From: Glacieibacterium sp965200405
Lineage (GTDB): Bacteria; Pseudomonadota; Alphaproteobacteria; Sphingomonadales; Sphingomonadaceae
Reading direction: 5' to 3'
Assembly: GCF_965200405.1 (NCBI RefSeq)
Contig: NZ_OZ241356.1
Location: 3,038,001-3,102,000 of the forward strand
DNA: 64,000 nt
Both the position numbers and the translations under genes were made by a program. Under the pieces are notes generated by a model, which saw only the letters and a list, made by a program, of their open reading frames with translations, was not told where the DNA came from and searched no databases. Each line of letters starts with the position of its first letter. Position 1 is the stretch's first letter. Positions 50,057-59,151 of this stretch are shown piece by piece.

Positions 50057-51930
50057 CGCAGGATCGCCGCCGCCAGCGCATCGCAGGGAGCGTCCGGAGC
50101 TGCTTCCGCCCTGCCCTCGTCGCCGCGGGTCTTCAGGCTTTTCAGCACCTCGCCGATCCGCCCGAGCAGCGACTTTTTGGGCGGCGAACGATCCACCGGC
50201 ACGACATCGAAGGTCGGCAGCGCCAGCGTTCCGCCGACACGGATCGGTACCGTCGTCTGGATGACGTCGGGATGCTTCGACCGGCCGTTGAGCGTCAGCG
50301 CGATGCGCTCCGTGCCCAGGTCGACGGTGCCGCTGCCACCGGCGCGCATGACGTTGGTGTCGAGGATCAGGTCGTTGGCCCTGACCTGACCGTCGCGCGC
50401 CGCAAATCGACCGACGATGCAGCGGATCGGCGTCATCTCGTGCCGCTCGTCGGACAAGGCGATGCGAGCGCCCCGAACGACGTCGCCGGCGGCGAGCGTC
50501 GCGACGCTGAGCTTCATCTCGCCGCCACGCGAGATCAGGTCGATCGTGCCGTTGCCGCTGCCAAGGGCGGTCCGCACCGTGCGCCCGATACCATGCAACC
50601 TGATCCGACCGTCGAGCGGCGCGGTGGCGTCCTTCGGCTCGGTGAAGATATCCTCGATGCGTCCGCCCTTGAGGTCGAGGGAGACCGTGAGCTTGGGCTC
50701 GCCGCTGCGGTGATCGACGCTCATCTCGCCGCCGAGGGTGCCATGGACCAGCGTCGCCAGCACCGGTTTCACCGTCAACAGGCGGTGGTCCATGGTCAGC
50801 ACCGCGTGCAGACCGACGAAGGGCGTCTTACCCTTCATCACCAGCCGCTTGGCGTCGAAGCGGATGACGCCGTCAGTGCGTGCCAGCTTCTCGAAATGGA
50901 TCTCGGTATCGGGGAGGATCCGCTTGCCGGTCAGCTTTTCCTTCGCGGCCGCCCTCGCCTTGGCTTCGTCGGATGACAGGTCGTCGAAGTCGAAGCGGTT
51001 GGAGGCGATGCGACCGTCGAGAATACTGCGCCCTTCACGCTTGCGGACCGTCAGCGACCCCGCCAGGTCCGAATGACCGATAGTGCCGCTCAGCCCGGAA
51101 GCGACCCAATCGCGGTCGTCGTGACGCACCTTGGTCACGATTGCGAAATCCTGCGTCGCCGGAACGCCCGCCTGAATGATATCGTCGAGGTAGATCAGGT
51201 CCTTGCCGCTCGACCGGACATTGGCGGTGAAATGGCCGGTGTCGAGGACATGATCCATCGTCCCAGTCCCGTCCAGCCGGACAAGGCTCGACGACAGCGC
51301 GACGTTGAACGGATAGGGAGCGGCGGGATCGATATTGTCGAGCTTGCCCCCGGTTACCCTGAGCTGCAGCGGCTGTCCGCGCTGGGTGCCGCTGCCGGCT
51401 ATGACGATGCCGTTGCGGGCGTCCGCGGTCAGGCTCGCGGTCAGCACGACGTGGCGCTTGACGTCGCTCAGGTGGAGGGTGGAGCCGGTGATCCGCAGAT
51501 GGCGCAGCCGCGGCGGTGGCGAACTGCCGCCGCCGTTGTCGTCGGGGCGCTTGTCACCCTGCCAGTTGGCGCGGCCAGAGGCATCACGAACCAGCGCGAG
51601 CCGCATACCGTCGATGTCGAGGTCGATGGGCACGAACTTGCCGCGCAATAGCGAAGCGGCCGAGAAACGTAGTCGTACCGTGGCGATGCGCGCCATCTCG
51701 CCAGGTCCGGCCCAGCCGGGTTGAGCGACGCGGACGTCGGATAGCCGGATCACCGGCTCGAGCGAGAAGGTGTCGAGGCGTGAAAGACTGCCGATACTGA
51801 CCGGACGATCGAGCGAGCGGGACAGCGCCCGCTCCAACGGTTTGCGCAGCACGCCGAGGGGGAATGCAGCGGCGACGACGATCAGCAGCAGCGCGACGGC
51901 GCCGACGATCACAGCGATCCGCGCCGCCAT
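50053..51930 (-). CDS. AsmA-family protein
   Basis: 625 residues. One N-terminal helix (RIAVIVGAVALLLIVVAAAFPLGVL) is followed by an AsmA/DUF748-type periplasmic domain: the VRKPLERALSRSLDRPVSIGSLSRL segment, repeating beta-strand units, and a C-terminal AsmA_2 region (VDLGTERIALTLNGRSKHPD...PIRVGGTLALPTF). AsmA-like proteins are repeating beta-groove bridge proteins implicated in glycerophospholipid transport to the outer membrane. ATG 51930 gives a proper membrane anchor. Confidence 0.88.
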   Translation of the reverse strand: MAARIAVIVGAVALLLIVVAAAFPLGVLRKPLERALSRSLDRPVSIGSLSRLDTFSLEPVIRLSDVRVAQPGWAGPGEMARIATVRLRFSAASLLRGKFVPIDLDIDGMRLALVRDASGRANWQGDKRPDDNGGGSSPPPRLRHLRITGSTLHLSDVKRHVVLTASLTADARNGIVIAGSGTQRGQPLQLRVTGGKLDNIDPAAPYPFNVALSSSLVRLDGTGTMDHVLDTGHFTANVRSSGKDLIYLDDIIQAGVPATQDFAIVTKVRHDDRDWVASGLSGTIGHSDLAGSLTVRKREGRSILDGRIASNRFDFDDLSSDEAKARAAAKEKLTGKRILPDTEIHFEKLARTDGVIRFDAKRLVMKGKTPFVGLHAVLTMDHRLLTVKPVLATLVHGTLGGEMSVDHRSGEPKLTVSLDLKGGRIEDIFTEPKDATAPLDGRIRLHGIGRTVRTALGSGNGTIDLISRGGEMKLSVATLAAGDVVRGARIALSDERHEMTPIRCIVGRFAARDGQVRANDLILDTNVMRAGGSGTVDLGTERIALTLNGRSKHPDVIQTTVPIRVGGTLALPTFDVVPVDRSPPKKSLLGRIGEVLKSLKTRGDEGRAEAAPDAPCDALAAAILR

Positions 51931-52132
51931 CGGAAGCGATCGCCAGCGGTTGTGAACGACGGTCGTGACGTGTGATCTCCTGCCGGCGACCGTTATCGGC
52001 TGCGATGCACACGTCAGGACGAGCCAGAACCGGTTTTCGTTCCGGGCCTAAGTGCTTGCCATTGTGCAACGGCGGGCGGCATCCTGATCCTCGAGGACAC
52101 GGTTGGACTGCTGTCCGGGAGAGGAGCCTGTC

Positions 52133-52780
52133 ATGCCGATCACCATCACCGCGTTCGAACGGTCACCCGATGGCGGCAAGGGCCTGGCTCGCGATACGCG
52201 CGTCCGGTGGGCGCTGGAGGAAGTGCGCCAGCCTTACGACGTTCGCCTCGTTTCGTTCGCCGCGATGAAGGAGCCGGCGCACCTGGCGGTCCATCCGTTC
52301 GGGCAGATCCCGACCTATGAGGAGGGCGATCTGGCGCTGTTCGAGACGGGTGCGATCGTACTTCACATCGGGACGCGCTTCACCGGCCTGCTGCCCGAAG
52401 ACGCAGACGCCCGCGCTCGCGCGATCAGCTGGATGTTCGCTGCGGTCAATACGATCGAGCCGCCGATCCTCGAACTGGCGACCGCCAAGCTAATGGAAGG
52501 AGACAAACCGTGGGCGGCGCAGCGGCTGCCGCTGGTGCAGGATCGCATTCGCGCGCGCCTCCAGCAGCTGTCGGATCGCCTTGCCGATAGCGACTGGCTC
52601 GACGGGGAGTTCAGCGCGGGCGATCTGATGATGGCGTCGGTGCTGCTCAGGCTGCGGATGTCGGGGCTGCTGGACGAGTACCCCAGCCTTGCCGCCTATG
52701 TCGCTCGCGGCGAGGCACGGCCGGCCTACAAGCGGGCGTTCGAAGCTCAGCTCGCGATCAACAACCCACCGCCCGGCTAA
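52133..52780 (+). CDS. glutathione S-transferase family protein
   Basis: 215 residues from ATG 52133, preceded by a good GAGGAG. The thioredoxin-like N-terminal domain (ITAFERSPDGGKGLARDTRVRWALEEVRQPYDVRLV; HPFGQIPTYEEGDLALFETGAIVLHIG) lacks an obvious catalytic Ser/Tyr at the canonical position but keeps the cis-Pro and ET motif. The C-terminal domain ends with FSAGDLMMASVLLRLRM. The substrate is unknown. It converges with the flavin oxidoreductase gene. Confidence 0.87.
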   Translation: MPITITAFERSPDGGKGLARDTRVRWALEEVRQPYDVRLVSFAAMKEPAHLAVHPFGQIPTYEEGDLALFETGAIVLHIGTRFTGLLPEDADARARAISWMFAAVNTIEPPILELATAKLMEGDKPWAAQRLPLVQDRIRARLQQLSDRLADSDWLDGEFSAGDLMMASVLLRLRMSGLLDEYPSLAAYVARGEARPAYKRAFEAQLAINNPPPG

Positions 52781-52783
52781 GCC

Positions 52784-53761
52784 CTAGCCCCTGGCGAAAC
52801 CCTGAAGCCGCTCGCCGATAATCGCTTCCGCCTCGGTCATGATACGATCGATCAGCGCCCTGACCGTCGGGATATCGTGGATCAGCCCGGCGACCATGCC
52901 GCAGCTCCACGCGCCGGCGTCCATATCGCCCTGCTGCATGATGCGTGGATAGACGCCCGCGACTTCGGGCAGGATATCCTCGAACTTGATCGCGCTGCCG
53001 AGATCGCGCTCCTTGGCGAGCAGGCGTTCGACACCGGCGTTGGTCAGCACGCGCTCGGTGTTGCGCAGCGGGCGCATGATCAGCCGGGTGTCGAGTTCGC
53101 TGGCGGCGACGATCGCGTCCTTGACGTGCTGGTGGACCGGCGCCTCGACGGTAGCGATGAAGCGCGTCCCCATGTTGATGCCCTCCGCGCCCATCGCCAG
53201 CGCGGCGACCAGGCTGCGACCGTCGGCCATGCCGCCCGAGGCGACGAACGGAATCTTGAGCTCGTCGGCGGCGCGCGGCAGCAGGATCATGTTGGGGATG
53301 TCGTCCTCGCCCGGGTGCCCGCCGCACTCGAAGCCATCGACGCTGACCGCATCGCAGCCGATCGCCTCGGCCTTGAGCGCATGGCGGACCGCGGTGCATT
53401 TGTGGATGACGCGGACGCCATTCTCCTTGAGCACCGGCAGCCACTTCGCCGGGTTATTGCCGGCGGTCTCGACCAGCTTGACGCCGCCCTCGATGATCGC
53501 GCGGATATAGCCGGGATAGTCGGGCTGCGTGGTGGCGGGCAGGAAGGTCAGGTTCACGCCGAACGGCTTGTCGGTCATTTCCCGGCAGCGCGCGATCTCG
53601 ACCGCCAGCAGTTCAGGCGTGCGCTGGGTCAGGCCGGTGATGATGCCCAGCCCGCCGGCGTTGGACACCGCCGACGCAAGCTCCGCGAAGCCGACAAAAT
53701 GCATGCCGCCCTGGATGATCGGATGCTCGATGCCGCAGAGTTCAGTGATGCGTGTTTTCAT
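52784..53761 (-). CDS. NAD(P)H-dependent flavin oxidoreductase / nitronate monooxygenase-like
   Basis: 325 residues from ATG 53761 (MKTRITELCGIEHPIIQGGM). TIM-barrel FMN enzyme of the NMO/2-nitropropane dioxygenase family: IIQGGMHFVGFAELASAVSNAGGLGIITG binds FMN, VSVDGFECGGHPGEDDIPN and LPFVASGGMADGRSLVAALAMGAEGINMGTRF (variant IPFVASGG) complete the phosphate site. The HPGEDD segment is characteristic. The substrate could be a nitronate or an enoyl compound; not resolved. Confidence 0.88.
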   Translation of the reverse strand: MKTRITELCGIEHPIIQGGMHFVGFAELASAVSNAGGLGIITGLTQRTPELLAVEIARCREMTDKPFGVNLTFLPATTQPDYPGYIRAIIEGGVKLVETAGNNPAKWLPVLKENGVRVIHKCTAVRHALKAEAIGCDAVSVDGFECGGHPGEDDIPNMILLPRAADELKIPFVASGGMADGRSLVAALAMGAEGINMGTRFIATVEAPVHQHVKDAIVAASELDTRLIMRPLRNTERVLTNAGVERLLAKERDLGSAIKFEDILPEVAGVYPRIMQQGDMDAGAWSCGMVAGLIHDIPTVRALIDRIMTEAEAIIGERLQGFARG

Positions 53762-53904
53762 GACGGGCAATCTGAACGGCAGTCGTGCAATTTGCAAACC
53801 GGGGCGACGTCGCGGAAGATACGGTCCTGAAGGCCTGGGGGAAGCGTATTAATTCCCGCCGACAGCAATGCCGAAAAGTGTCACGTAACGGCGCTCGCCC
53901 CAGA

Positions 53905-54552
53905 TCAAGCCGTGGCTCTTGCCAGCGCCCGGGTCTCGCGCTCGACGGTAATCGCGAACGATGGCCGCGCGAGGATCGCTGCGGTGTAGCTGGCGACCTT
54001 GGGATGGCGCGACGGGTCGATCGTCAGGCCCAGGTGCTGGAAGTTCGCGAACGGGCTGGCGACGGCGAGATCGGCGATAGTGAGCCGGTCGCCGACGAGG
54101 AAATCGCTGTCGGGGATCTGGGTCTCCAGATAGTCGAGGATCGGTGGCAACTCCTCGTTCTCGGCCTTGTCCGCCATCGCCAGGTCGCCGGCACGCTTGA
54201 GGAAGATCGGCGAGACGATGCGGTTGAAGAACATCTTGCCTCCACAGGTGCAGACGATGGTGTCGGCAAACTCGTCGAACCAGATCGCCTTGCCGCGCAG
54301 CTTGGCATCGGTCGGCACCAGCTCGGGCGTCGGATGCAGCGCCTCGAGGTACAGGCAGATCGCGGTGGAATCCGCCAGGGTGAAGTCGCCGTCGCGCATC
54401 GCGGGCATCTTGCCGAACGGACTGGCTTCGCGGAACGCCGGGTCCGACGAGCCGAGGGTCGCCTGGACCAGCTCGAACTCGACCTGCTTCTCGGCAGCGA
54501 ACGCCATCGTCTTGCGCACGAATGGCGACATGCTGCTGCCATAGATGATCAT
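53905..54552 (-). CDS. glutathione S-transferase family protein
   Basis: 215 residues. The N-terminal domain starts MIIYGSSMSPFVRKTMAFAAEKQVEFELV, with the active-site-region Ser, and continues EASPFGKMPAMRDGDFTLADSTAICLYLE. A C-terminal helical domain has FLVGDRLTIADLAVASPFANFQHL. It lies 42 bases downstream of the acyl-CoA ligase gene on the same strand, so the two are probably co-transcribed. Confidence 0.88.
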   Translation of the reverse strand: MIIYGSSMSPFVRKTMAFAAEKQVEFELVQATLGSSDPAFREASPFGKMPAMRDGDFTLADSTAICLYLEALHPTPELVPTDAKLRGKAIWFDEFADTIVCTCGGKMFFNRIVSPIFLKRAGDLAMADKAENEELPPILDYLETQIPDSDFLVGDRLTIADLAVASPFANFQHLGLTIDPSRHPKVASYTAAILARPSFAITVERETRALARATA

Positions 54553-54593
54553 CGTGGCTCTCCCCTGCTTCCGGCCTGCCGTCGTCGACCGGA

Positions 54594-56270
54594 CTACGCC
54601 TGCCCCGCCTTGGCACGTTCCTCGGCGACGAGTTCCTTGCGGCTGAGCTTTCCTATCATGGTCTTGGGCAGGCTGTCGCGGACCTCGACGGCGACGGCGC
54701 GCTCGTGCTTGCCGATGTTGCCGTTCAGGAAGGCGAGCAGGGTCTCGCCGGTTGCCTGCGCGCCGTCGACCAGGGTCACAAAGGCCTTGGGACGCTCGCC
54801 TAGGCGCAGGTCGGGGATGCCGATGACCAGGGCTTCACGCACTGCGGGGTCGCGGTACAGCATGTCCTCCAGCACCGAGGGGAAGACCTTGAAGCCGCCG
54901 ACGACGATCATGTCCTTCAGCCGGTCGACGATCGAGATATAGCCGTCGGCGTCGATCGTCCCGACATCGCCGGTACGCAACCAGCGCTTGCCGTCATGCT
55001 CGATGAAGACGTTGGCGCTCTCCTCGGGGCGATTGTGATAGCCGATCATGATCTGCGGTCCGGCGACGGTAATCTCGCCGGGTTCGCCATCGGGCGCGGG
55101 CTTGCCAGGGTCGTCCTTGTCGACCAGTCGGATGTCGGTCTGTGGCAGCGGCTGGCCGATGGTGCCGGATTTGTTGAGGCCGGCGTAGGGGTTGGTCGAG
55201 ACGACGCCCGAGCTTTCGGTCAGACCATAGCCCTCGCAGACGACGGCGCCGCTGCGCTTCTCGAAAGCGGTCTTGAGCTCCAGCGGCATCGGTGCGCCAC
55301 CGGAGATGCACATGCGCAGGCTCGACAGGTCGACGCCCTCCAGCCCCGGTGCTTCGAGCAGCGCGCGGTACATCGTCGGCACGCCAGGGATGGCGGTGAT
55401 GCGGTGCCGGGGAATGGCCTTGAGCACGGCGGCGATCTCGAAGCGTGGCAGCATGACGATCTGCCCACCGCGCAGGATGGTGCGGTTGAGCACGCAGGTG
55501 TTGGCGAAGACGTGGAAGAACGGCAGCGCGCCGAGGATCCGGTCGGGCGCATCCGGCTCCGGATCGATGGCGTCGACCTGCGCTGCGTTGATGCTGAGGT
55601 TGGCGTGGGTCAGTTCCGCACCCTTGGGGGTGCCGGTGGTGCCGCCGGTATATTGCAGCAGGGCGACATCGCTCGGGTCGATCACCGGCGGATCGACGAT
55701 CGGTGACGCTGCGAGCAGCCGGGCAAACGGCACATGGGCGGCGTCGGCAGAAATGGCGGCACGGTCGGCGCGCTTGAACAGACGGTAGGCCAGGCCCTTC
55801 AGTGGCGGCAGCACCTCGGGAAGATTGCCGATGATCAGGCGGTCCAGCCCGCTGCCGAGGCACGGCTTGATCGTGTCGTAGAGTTGCGCAACGTCGAGCG
55901 TCACCATCGTCCGCGTGCCGCTGTCGGCGACCTGTGCCGTCAACTCCTCGGTCGTGTAGAGCGGCGAGAAGTTTGCGACCCGCGCGCCGGCCAGCATCGC
56001 CCCGTAATAGGCAAAGACGTAGTGCGGGCAGTTAGGCAGGAACAGCCCGACCGTATCGCCTCGCCCGACCCCCAGCGCAGCGAACCCCGCGGCGGTCCGG
56101 CGCACGGCATCATGCACCTGCGCATAGGTCCAGTTACGACCGAGAAACTCGAGGCAGGGCGCGTCCGGGGTGCGTGCGGCGCTGCGGGCCAACAGGTCCG
56201 GAACGGCGCGTGGCTGCAATGTGGTCGCCCATGGGACGGGATGATTATAGCTTTGCGACCAACGGCTCAT
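54594..56270 (-). CDS. long-chain fatty acid--CoA ligase (FadD-like)
   Basis: 558-residue ANL-superfamily adenylate-forming ligase. Core motifs: LLQYTGGTTGTPKGAELTH (AMP-binding P-loop), YGLTESSGVVSTN, GEPGEITVAGPQIMIGYHNRPEES, WLRTGDVGTIDADGYISIVDRLKDMIVVGGFKVFP and C-terminal lysine PKTMIGKLSRKEL. The N-terminus (PWATTLQPRAVPDLLARSAARTPDAPCLEF) matches FadD. It activates fatty acids for beta-oxidation or phospholipid synthesis; chain length is not readable. Confidence 0.92.
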   Translation of the reverse strand: MSRWSQSYNHPVPWATTLQPRAVPDLLARSAARTPDAPCLEFLGRNWTYAQVHDAVRRTAAGFAALGVGRGDTVGLFLPNCPHYVFAYYGAMLAGARVANFSPLYTTEELTAQVADSGTRTMVTLDVAQLYDTIKPCLGSGLDRLIIGNLPEVLPPLKGLAYRLFKRADRAAISADAAHVPFARLLAASPIVDPPVIDPSDVALLQYTGGTTGTPKGAELTHANLSINAAQVDAIDPEPDAPDRILGALPFFHVFANTCVLNRTILRGGQIVMLPRFEIAAVLKAIPRHRITAIPGVPTMYRALLEAPGLEGVDLSSLRMCISGGAPMPLELKTAFEKRSGAVVCEGYGLTESSGVVSTNPYAGLNKSGTIGQPLPQTDIRLVDKDDPGKPAPDGEPGEITVAGPQIMIGYHNRPEESANVFIEHDGKRWLRTGDVGTIDADGYISIVDRLKDMIVVGGFKVFPSVLEDMLYRDPAVREALVIGIPDLRLGERPKAFVTLVDGAQATGETLLAFLNGNIGKHERAVAVEVRDSLPKTMIGKLSRKELVAEERAKAGQA

Positions 56271-56314
56271 GCCTCACGTCTAGCGGGTGGCGGACTGCTA
56301 TGCGAGGGCCGGCG

Positions 56315-57589
56315 TCAGCGCGCGTCCTTCTCGACCACGCCGCCCTTGATCACCACCGCGACATGCTGCAGCAGCTTGACGTCGGTCAGCGGATCACCCG
56401 CGACCGCGATCATGTCGCCATACCGCCCCGCCGCGATCGCGCCCACGTCCTTCGATCGCCCAAGCGCCTCACCGGCGTTGAGCGTCGCTGCCTGGATCGC
56501 CTGCAGAGGCGTCATGCCCCATTCGACCATGGTCGCGAACTGCAGAGCATTGGTGCCGTGCGGATAGACGCCCGCGTCGGTGCCGAAGACCATCTTCACG
56601 CCCGACTTGACCGCCCGGCGGAAAGTCTCGCGCTGCGCCCGGCCGATGGCTTTCTCCTTGTCGAGCGATTCCTGGAAGACGCCGTTCTTGGTGCCTTGCG
56701 CGAGGATGTAGTCGTCGTCGTAAATGTCCATCGAGAACCAGCTGCCGTTCTTCTTCGCCAGTGCGAAGCTCTCGTCGTCCGCGAGGCTGGCGTGTTCGAT
56801 GGTGTCGGTGCCGGCGCGCAAGGCGGTGTTGATCCCGGCCGTGCCATGAGCGTGAACGGCGACACGCATCCCCAGCATGTGCGCCTCCGAGACGAGCACG
56901 TTCATCTCCTCCTGCGTATATTGCTGGCCGCCGACACTGTCGGTCTTGGAGAAGACGCCGCCCGTGCCGCAGAACTTGATGACCTCGGCACCATATTTAC
57001 GCAGCTTTCGGACCGTCGCACGGATTGCCTCGACGCCGTTGGCGACGGCGGGCGTGTCGACGTTGATGTTGGGCGGATACTCCGTCGTATCGCAATGCCC
57101 TCCGGTCGCGCCCATGGCATAGGTCGCCGGCACGATGCGCGGACCCGCGACATAACCGGCCTCGATCGCCTGCTTCAGGCCGACGTCGTCATAATTGCTA
57201 CTGCCGACGTTGCGCACCGTGGTGAAGCCCGCCTGCAGGGTCGATTTGGCGTTGGCGACGCCGATCACGGTCCAGAACGCCGGCGTGTAATCGAGCACGC
57301 GGTACCCGCCGATCGTCGGGTCACTGGTCAGGTGGACATGCATGTCGATCAGCCCGGGCAGCAAGGTCAGCGAGCTCAGGTCGAGGCGCCGTGCTCCCGC
57401 CGGGACCGAGACGCTGGACGTCGGGCCCGCCGCGACGATGCGCCCGTCGGTGACGATCACCATCGGCGAGGCGACCATCTTTCCGGTTACGACATCGAGC
57501 ATCCGCGCCGCACTGATCGCGACCGTTTCGGCGCTGGCGGTCGAGCCGATCAGGCCGGCCATCGTGGCGGCCAGCAGGACAATTCTCAT
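56315..57589 (-). CDS. exported amidohydrolase family protein
   Basis: 424 residues with a signal peptide (MRIVLLAATMAGLIGSTASA). Amidohydrolase_1 fold: LLPGLIDMHVHLTS (first metal His pair), RVAVHAHGTAGINTALRAGTDTIEHASLADD (two further His) and MVFGTDAGVYPHGTN (metal Asp). This resembles Xaa-Pro dipeptidase/imidazolonepropionase-like secreted amidohydrolases often seen in sphingomonads. The substrate is unresolved. Separated by 108 bases from the divergent regulator gene. Confidence 0.88.
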   Translation of the reverse strand: MRIVLLAATMAGLIGSTASAETVAISAARMLDVVTGKMVASPMVIVTDGRIVAAGPTSSVSVPAGARRLDLSSLTLLPGLIDMHVHLTSDPTIGGYRVLDYTPAFWTVIGVANAKSTLQAGFTTVRNVGSSNYDDVGLKQAIEAGYVAGPRIVPATYAMGATGGHCDTTEYPPNINVDTPAVANGVEAIRATVRKLRKYGAEVIKFCGTGGVFSKTDSVGGQQYTQEEMNVLVSEAHMLGMRVAVHAHGTAGINTALRAGTDTIEHASLADDESFALAKKNGSWFSMDIYDDDYILAQGTKNGVFQESLDKEKAIGRAQRETFRRAVKSGVKMVFGTDAGVYPHGTNALQFATMVEWGMTPLQAIQAATLNAGEALGRSKDVGAIAAGRYGDMIAVAGDPLTDVKLLQHVAVVIKGGVVEKDAR

Positions 57590-57698
57590 AATAGCACGAC
57601 CCCGTAACGGAACTAACGATGCTGCCTACCATTAACTTTAGTGCAACCGCCGGTTTGCGGCCGTCGTATCTTGGCCAACTCAGCGTACAAGGTTTTCC

Positions 57699-58349
57699 AT
57701 GGGTCGCAACGGCAACGGCGTAAACCGGCACAGCGTAAGCGTCGGCACGATTTATCCGCTGATTGCGGACGCGGTTGCGACGCTATTGTCGAGCGCGGGC
57801 TATCTGATCACCTCGCGCCATACATCGGGCGCGGAGATGCGCGACTCGCTCCTGCGCGACCGGCCGACCATGGCGATCATCGATTTCGAGGATGACGGTT
57901 CGTCGTCGCTCGACCTGTTGCGCCACCTGCGACATGCGCAGTCGCCGACGCGGGCCATCCTTTTCGTACCCTGCCTCGACGGCGTCTTGCCGATCGATGC
58001 CGTCGAACTCGGCGTCGATGGGCTCCTGCTCAGGTCGGCGTCCGCCGACAGCGTCATGCACTGCGTCGCGACTGTCGCCGATGGCGGGCAATGGCTCGAT
58101 CCACGCGCCATGAAAGCGGCGTATGACCGGATGAGCCAGCGTCACACGCCCGTCGTCGATCCGCTGACGCGGCGCGAGCGCGATGTCGCACGGCTGGTGG
58201 CAACCGGCCAGCGCAACCGCGTGATCGCCACCCAGCTCGGCATTTCGGAGGGCACGGTGAAGATGCACCTGCACAACGTCTATTCGAAGCTGGGGCTGGA
58301 GAGCCGCACGCAACTCGCCATGGACGTTCGCCTGCGCGAGAACGTCTGA
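57699..58349 (+). CDS. LuxR/NarL-type regulator with a degenerate receiver domain
   Basis: 216 residues. The C-terminal LuxR helix-turn-helix (LTRRERDVARLVATGQRNRVIATQLGISEGTVKMHLHNVYSKLGL, residues 155-200) is intact. The N-terminal receiver keeps a possible phospho-acceptor Asp62 (AIIDFED) but the acidic pair that binds Mg is replaced (VGTIYPL where ADDHPL is usual), the Thr/Ser switch residue is missing (LFVPCLD) and the conserved Lys is Arg112 (LLLRSAS). It is therefore probably not controlled by ordinary phosphorylation. No sensor kinase is adjacent. Targets are unknown. Confidence 0.87.
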   Translation: MGRNGNGVNRHSVSVGTIYPLIADAVATLLSSAGYLITSRHTSGAEMRDSLLRDRPTMAIIDFEDDGSSSLDLLRHLRHAQSPTRAILFVPCLDGVLPIDAVELGVDGLLLRSASADSVMHCVATVADGGQWLDPRAMKAAYDRMSQRHTPVVDPLTRRERDVARLVATGQRNRVIATQLGISEGTVKMHLHNVYSKLGLESRTQLAMDVRLRENV

Positions 58350-58404
58350 GCCTCCCCGGGCGACGCCGATCGAACGGTTCGCAATCCCGGGCGTTGAAGC
58401 CGGG

Positions 58405-59148
58405 GTGATCGCTGACGACAGGACATTGCGAGGACGGCTGGTTGCAGCGCTGGCCGCGGTCGGGCTGCAACTGCTGATCGGCTGGATGCTGATTTCAGGT
58501 CTCGCCGCCGACTTCACCCAAAAGGTCGTCGATACCATCGCGGTGTTCGAAGTAGCACCCGAGCCACCGCCGCCGCCCGAGAAGATCGTGCCCAAGCGGG
58601 TGCGCCAGGTGCGACCTGCGGGGCGGGCATCCGCTGCCAATTTGAAGGCCAAGGCTGCGCCGATCGTGGCGCCGCCTGTCGTTATCCCCCCGGCAAAGCC
58701 GCCACCCGTCGCCGCGGCGCTGCTGCCCGGTATCGACAGCGACGCGGACGCGGGCGCTGCAACGACGCCGGGCCCAGGCAGCGGCGCCGGCGGCGCGGGC
58801 ACCGGCACCGGCAGTGGCGCGGCCGGCGACGGAGATGGCGGCGGTACGCCGTCCCGCTGGATCGGCGGCCGGATCAGGGAGTCCGATTATCCGCGCGCTG
58901 CCTTTGCCGCGCGCGCCGAAGGCACTGTCTACGTACGCTTTATCGTCGGCGTTGGCGGACGCATCACCGACTGCAAGGTGACGCGCTCGAGCGGCAACGA
59001 GGATCTCGACATCGGCACCTGTGCGCTGATGAAGCAGCGCCTGCGCTACCGGGCCGCGCGCGATGCGTTCGGCAAGAAGGTCCCTGAGGTCTGGACAGGC
59101 GAGCACAGCTGGGAACTGACACCCGGCGTCGACCCGGCCGAGCGATAG
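58405..59148 (+). CDS. TonB family energy transducer
   Basis: 247 residues starting at GTG 58405. One N-terminal helix (RLVAALAAVGLQLLIGWMLIS) anchors it; a short Pro-rich stretch (EPPPPPEKIV), a basic segment and a Gly-rich linker cross the periplasm, and the C-terminal TonB domain is RIRESDYPRAAFAARAEGTVYVRFIVG...DLDIGTCALMKQRLRYRAA. TonB transmits proton motive force from ExbBD to outer-membrane receptors; ExbBD genes are not adjacent. The Pro-rich region is much shorter than in E. coli TonB and is largely replaced by Gly/Ala. Confidence 0.88.
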   Translation: MIADDRTLRGRLVAALAAVGLQLLIGWMLISGLAADFTQKVVDTIAVFEVAPEPPPPPEKIVPKRVRQVRPAGRASAANLKAKAAPIVAPPVVIPPAKPPPVAAALLPGIDSDADAGAATTPGPGSGAGGAGTGTGSGAAGDGDGGGTPSRWIGGRIRESDYPRAAFAARAEGTVYVRFIVGVGGRITDCKVTRSSGNEDLDIGTCALMKQRLRYRAARDAFGKKVPEVWTGEHSWELTPGVDPAER

Positions 59149-59151
59149 AAG

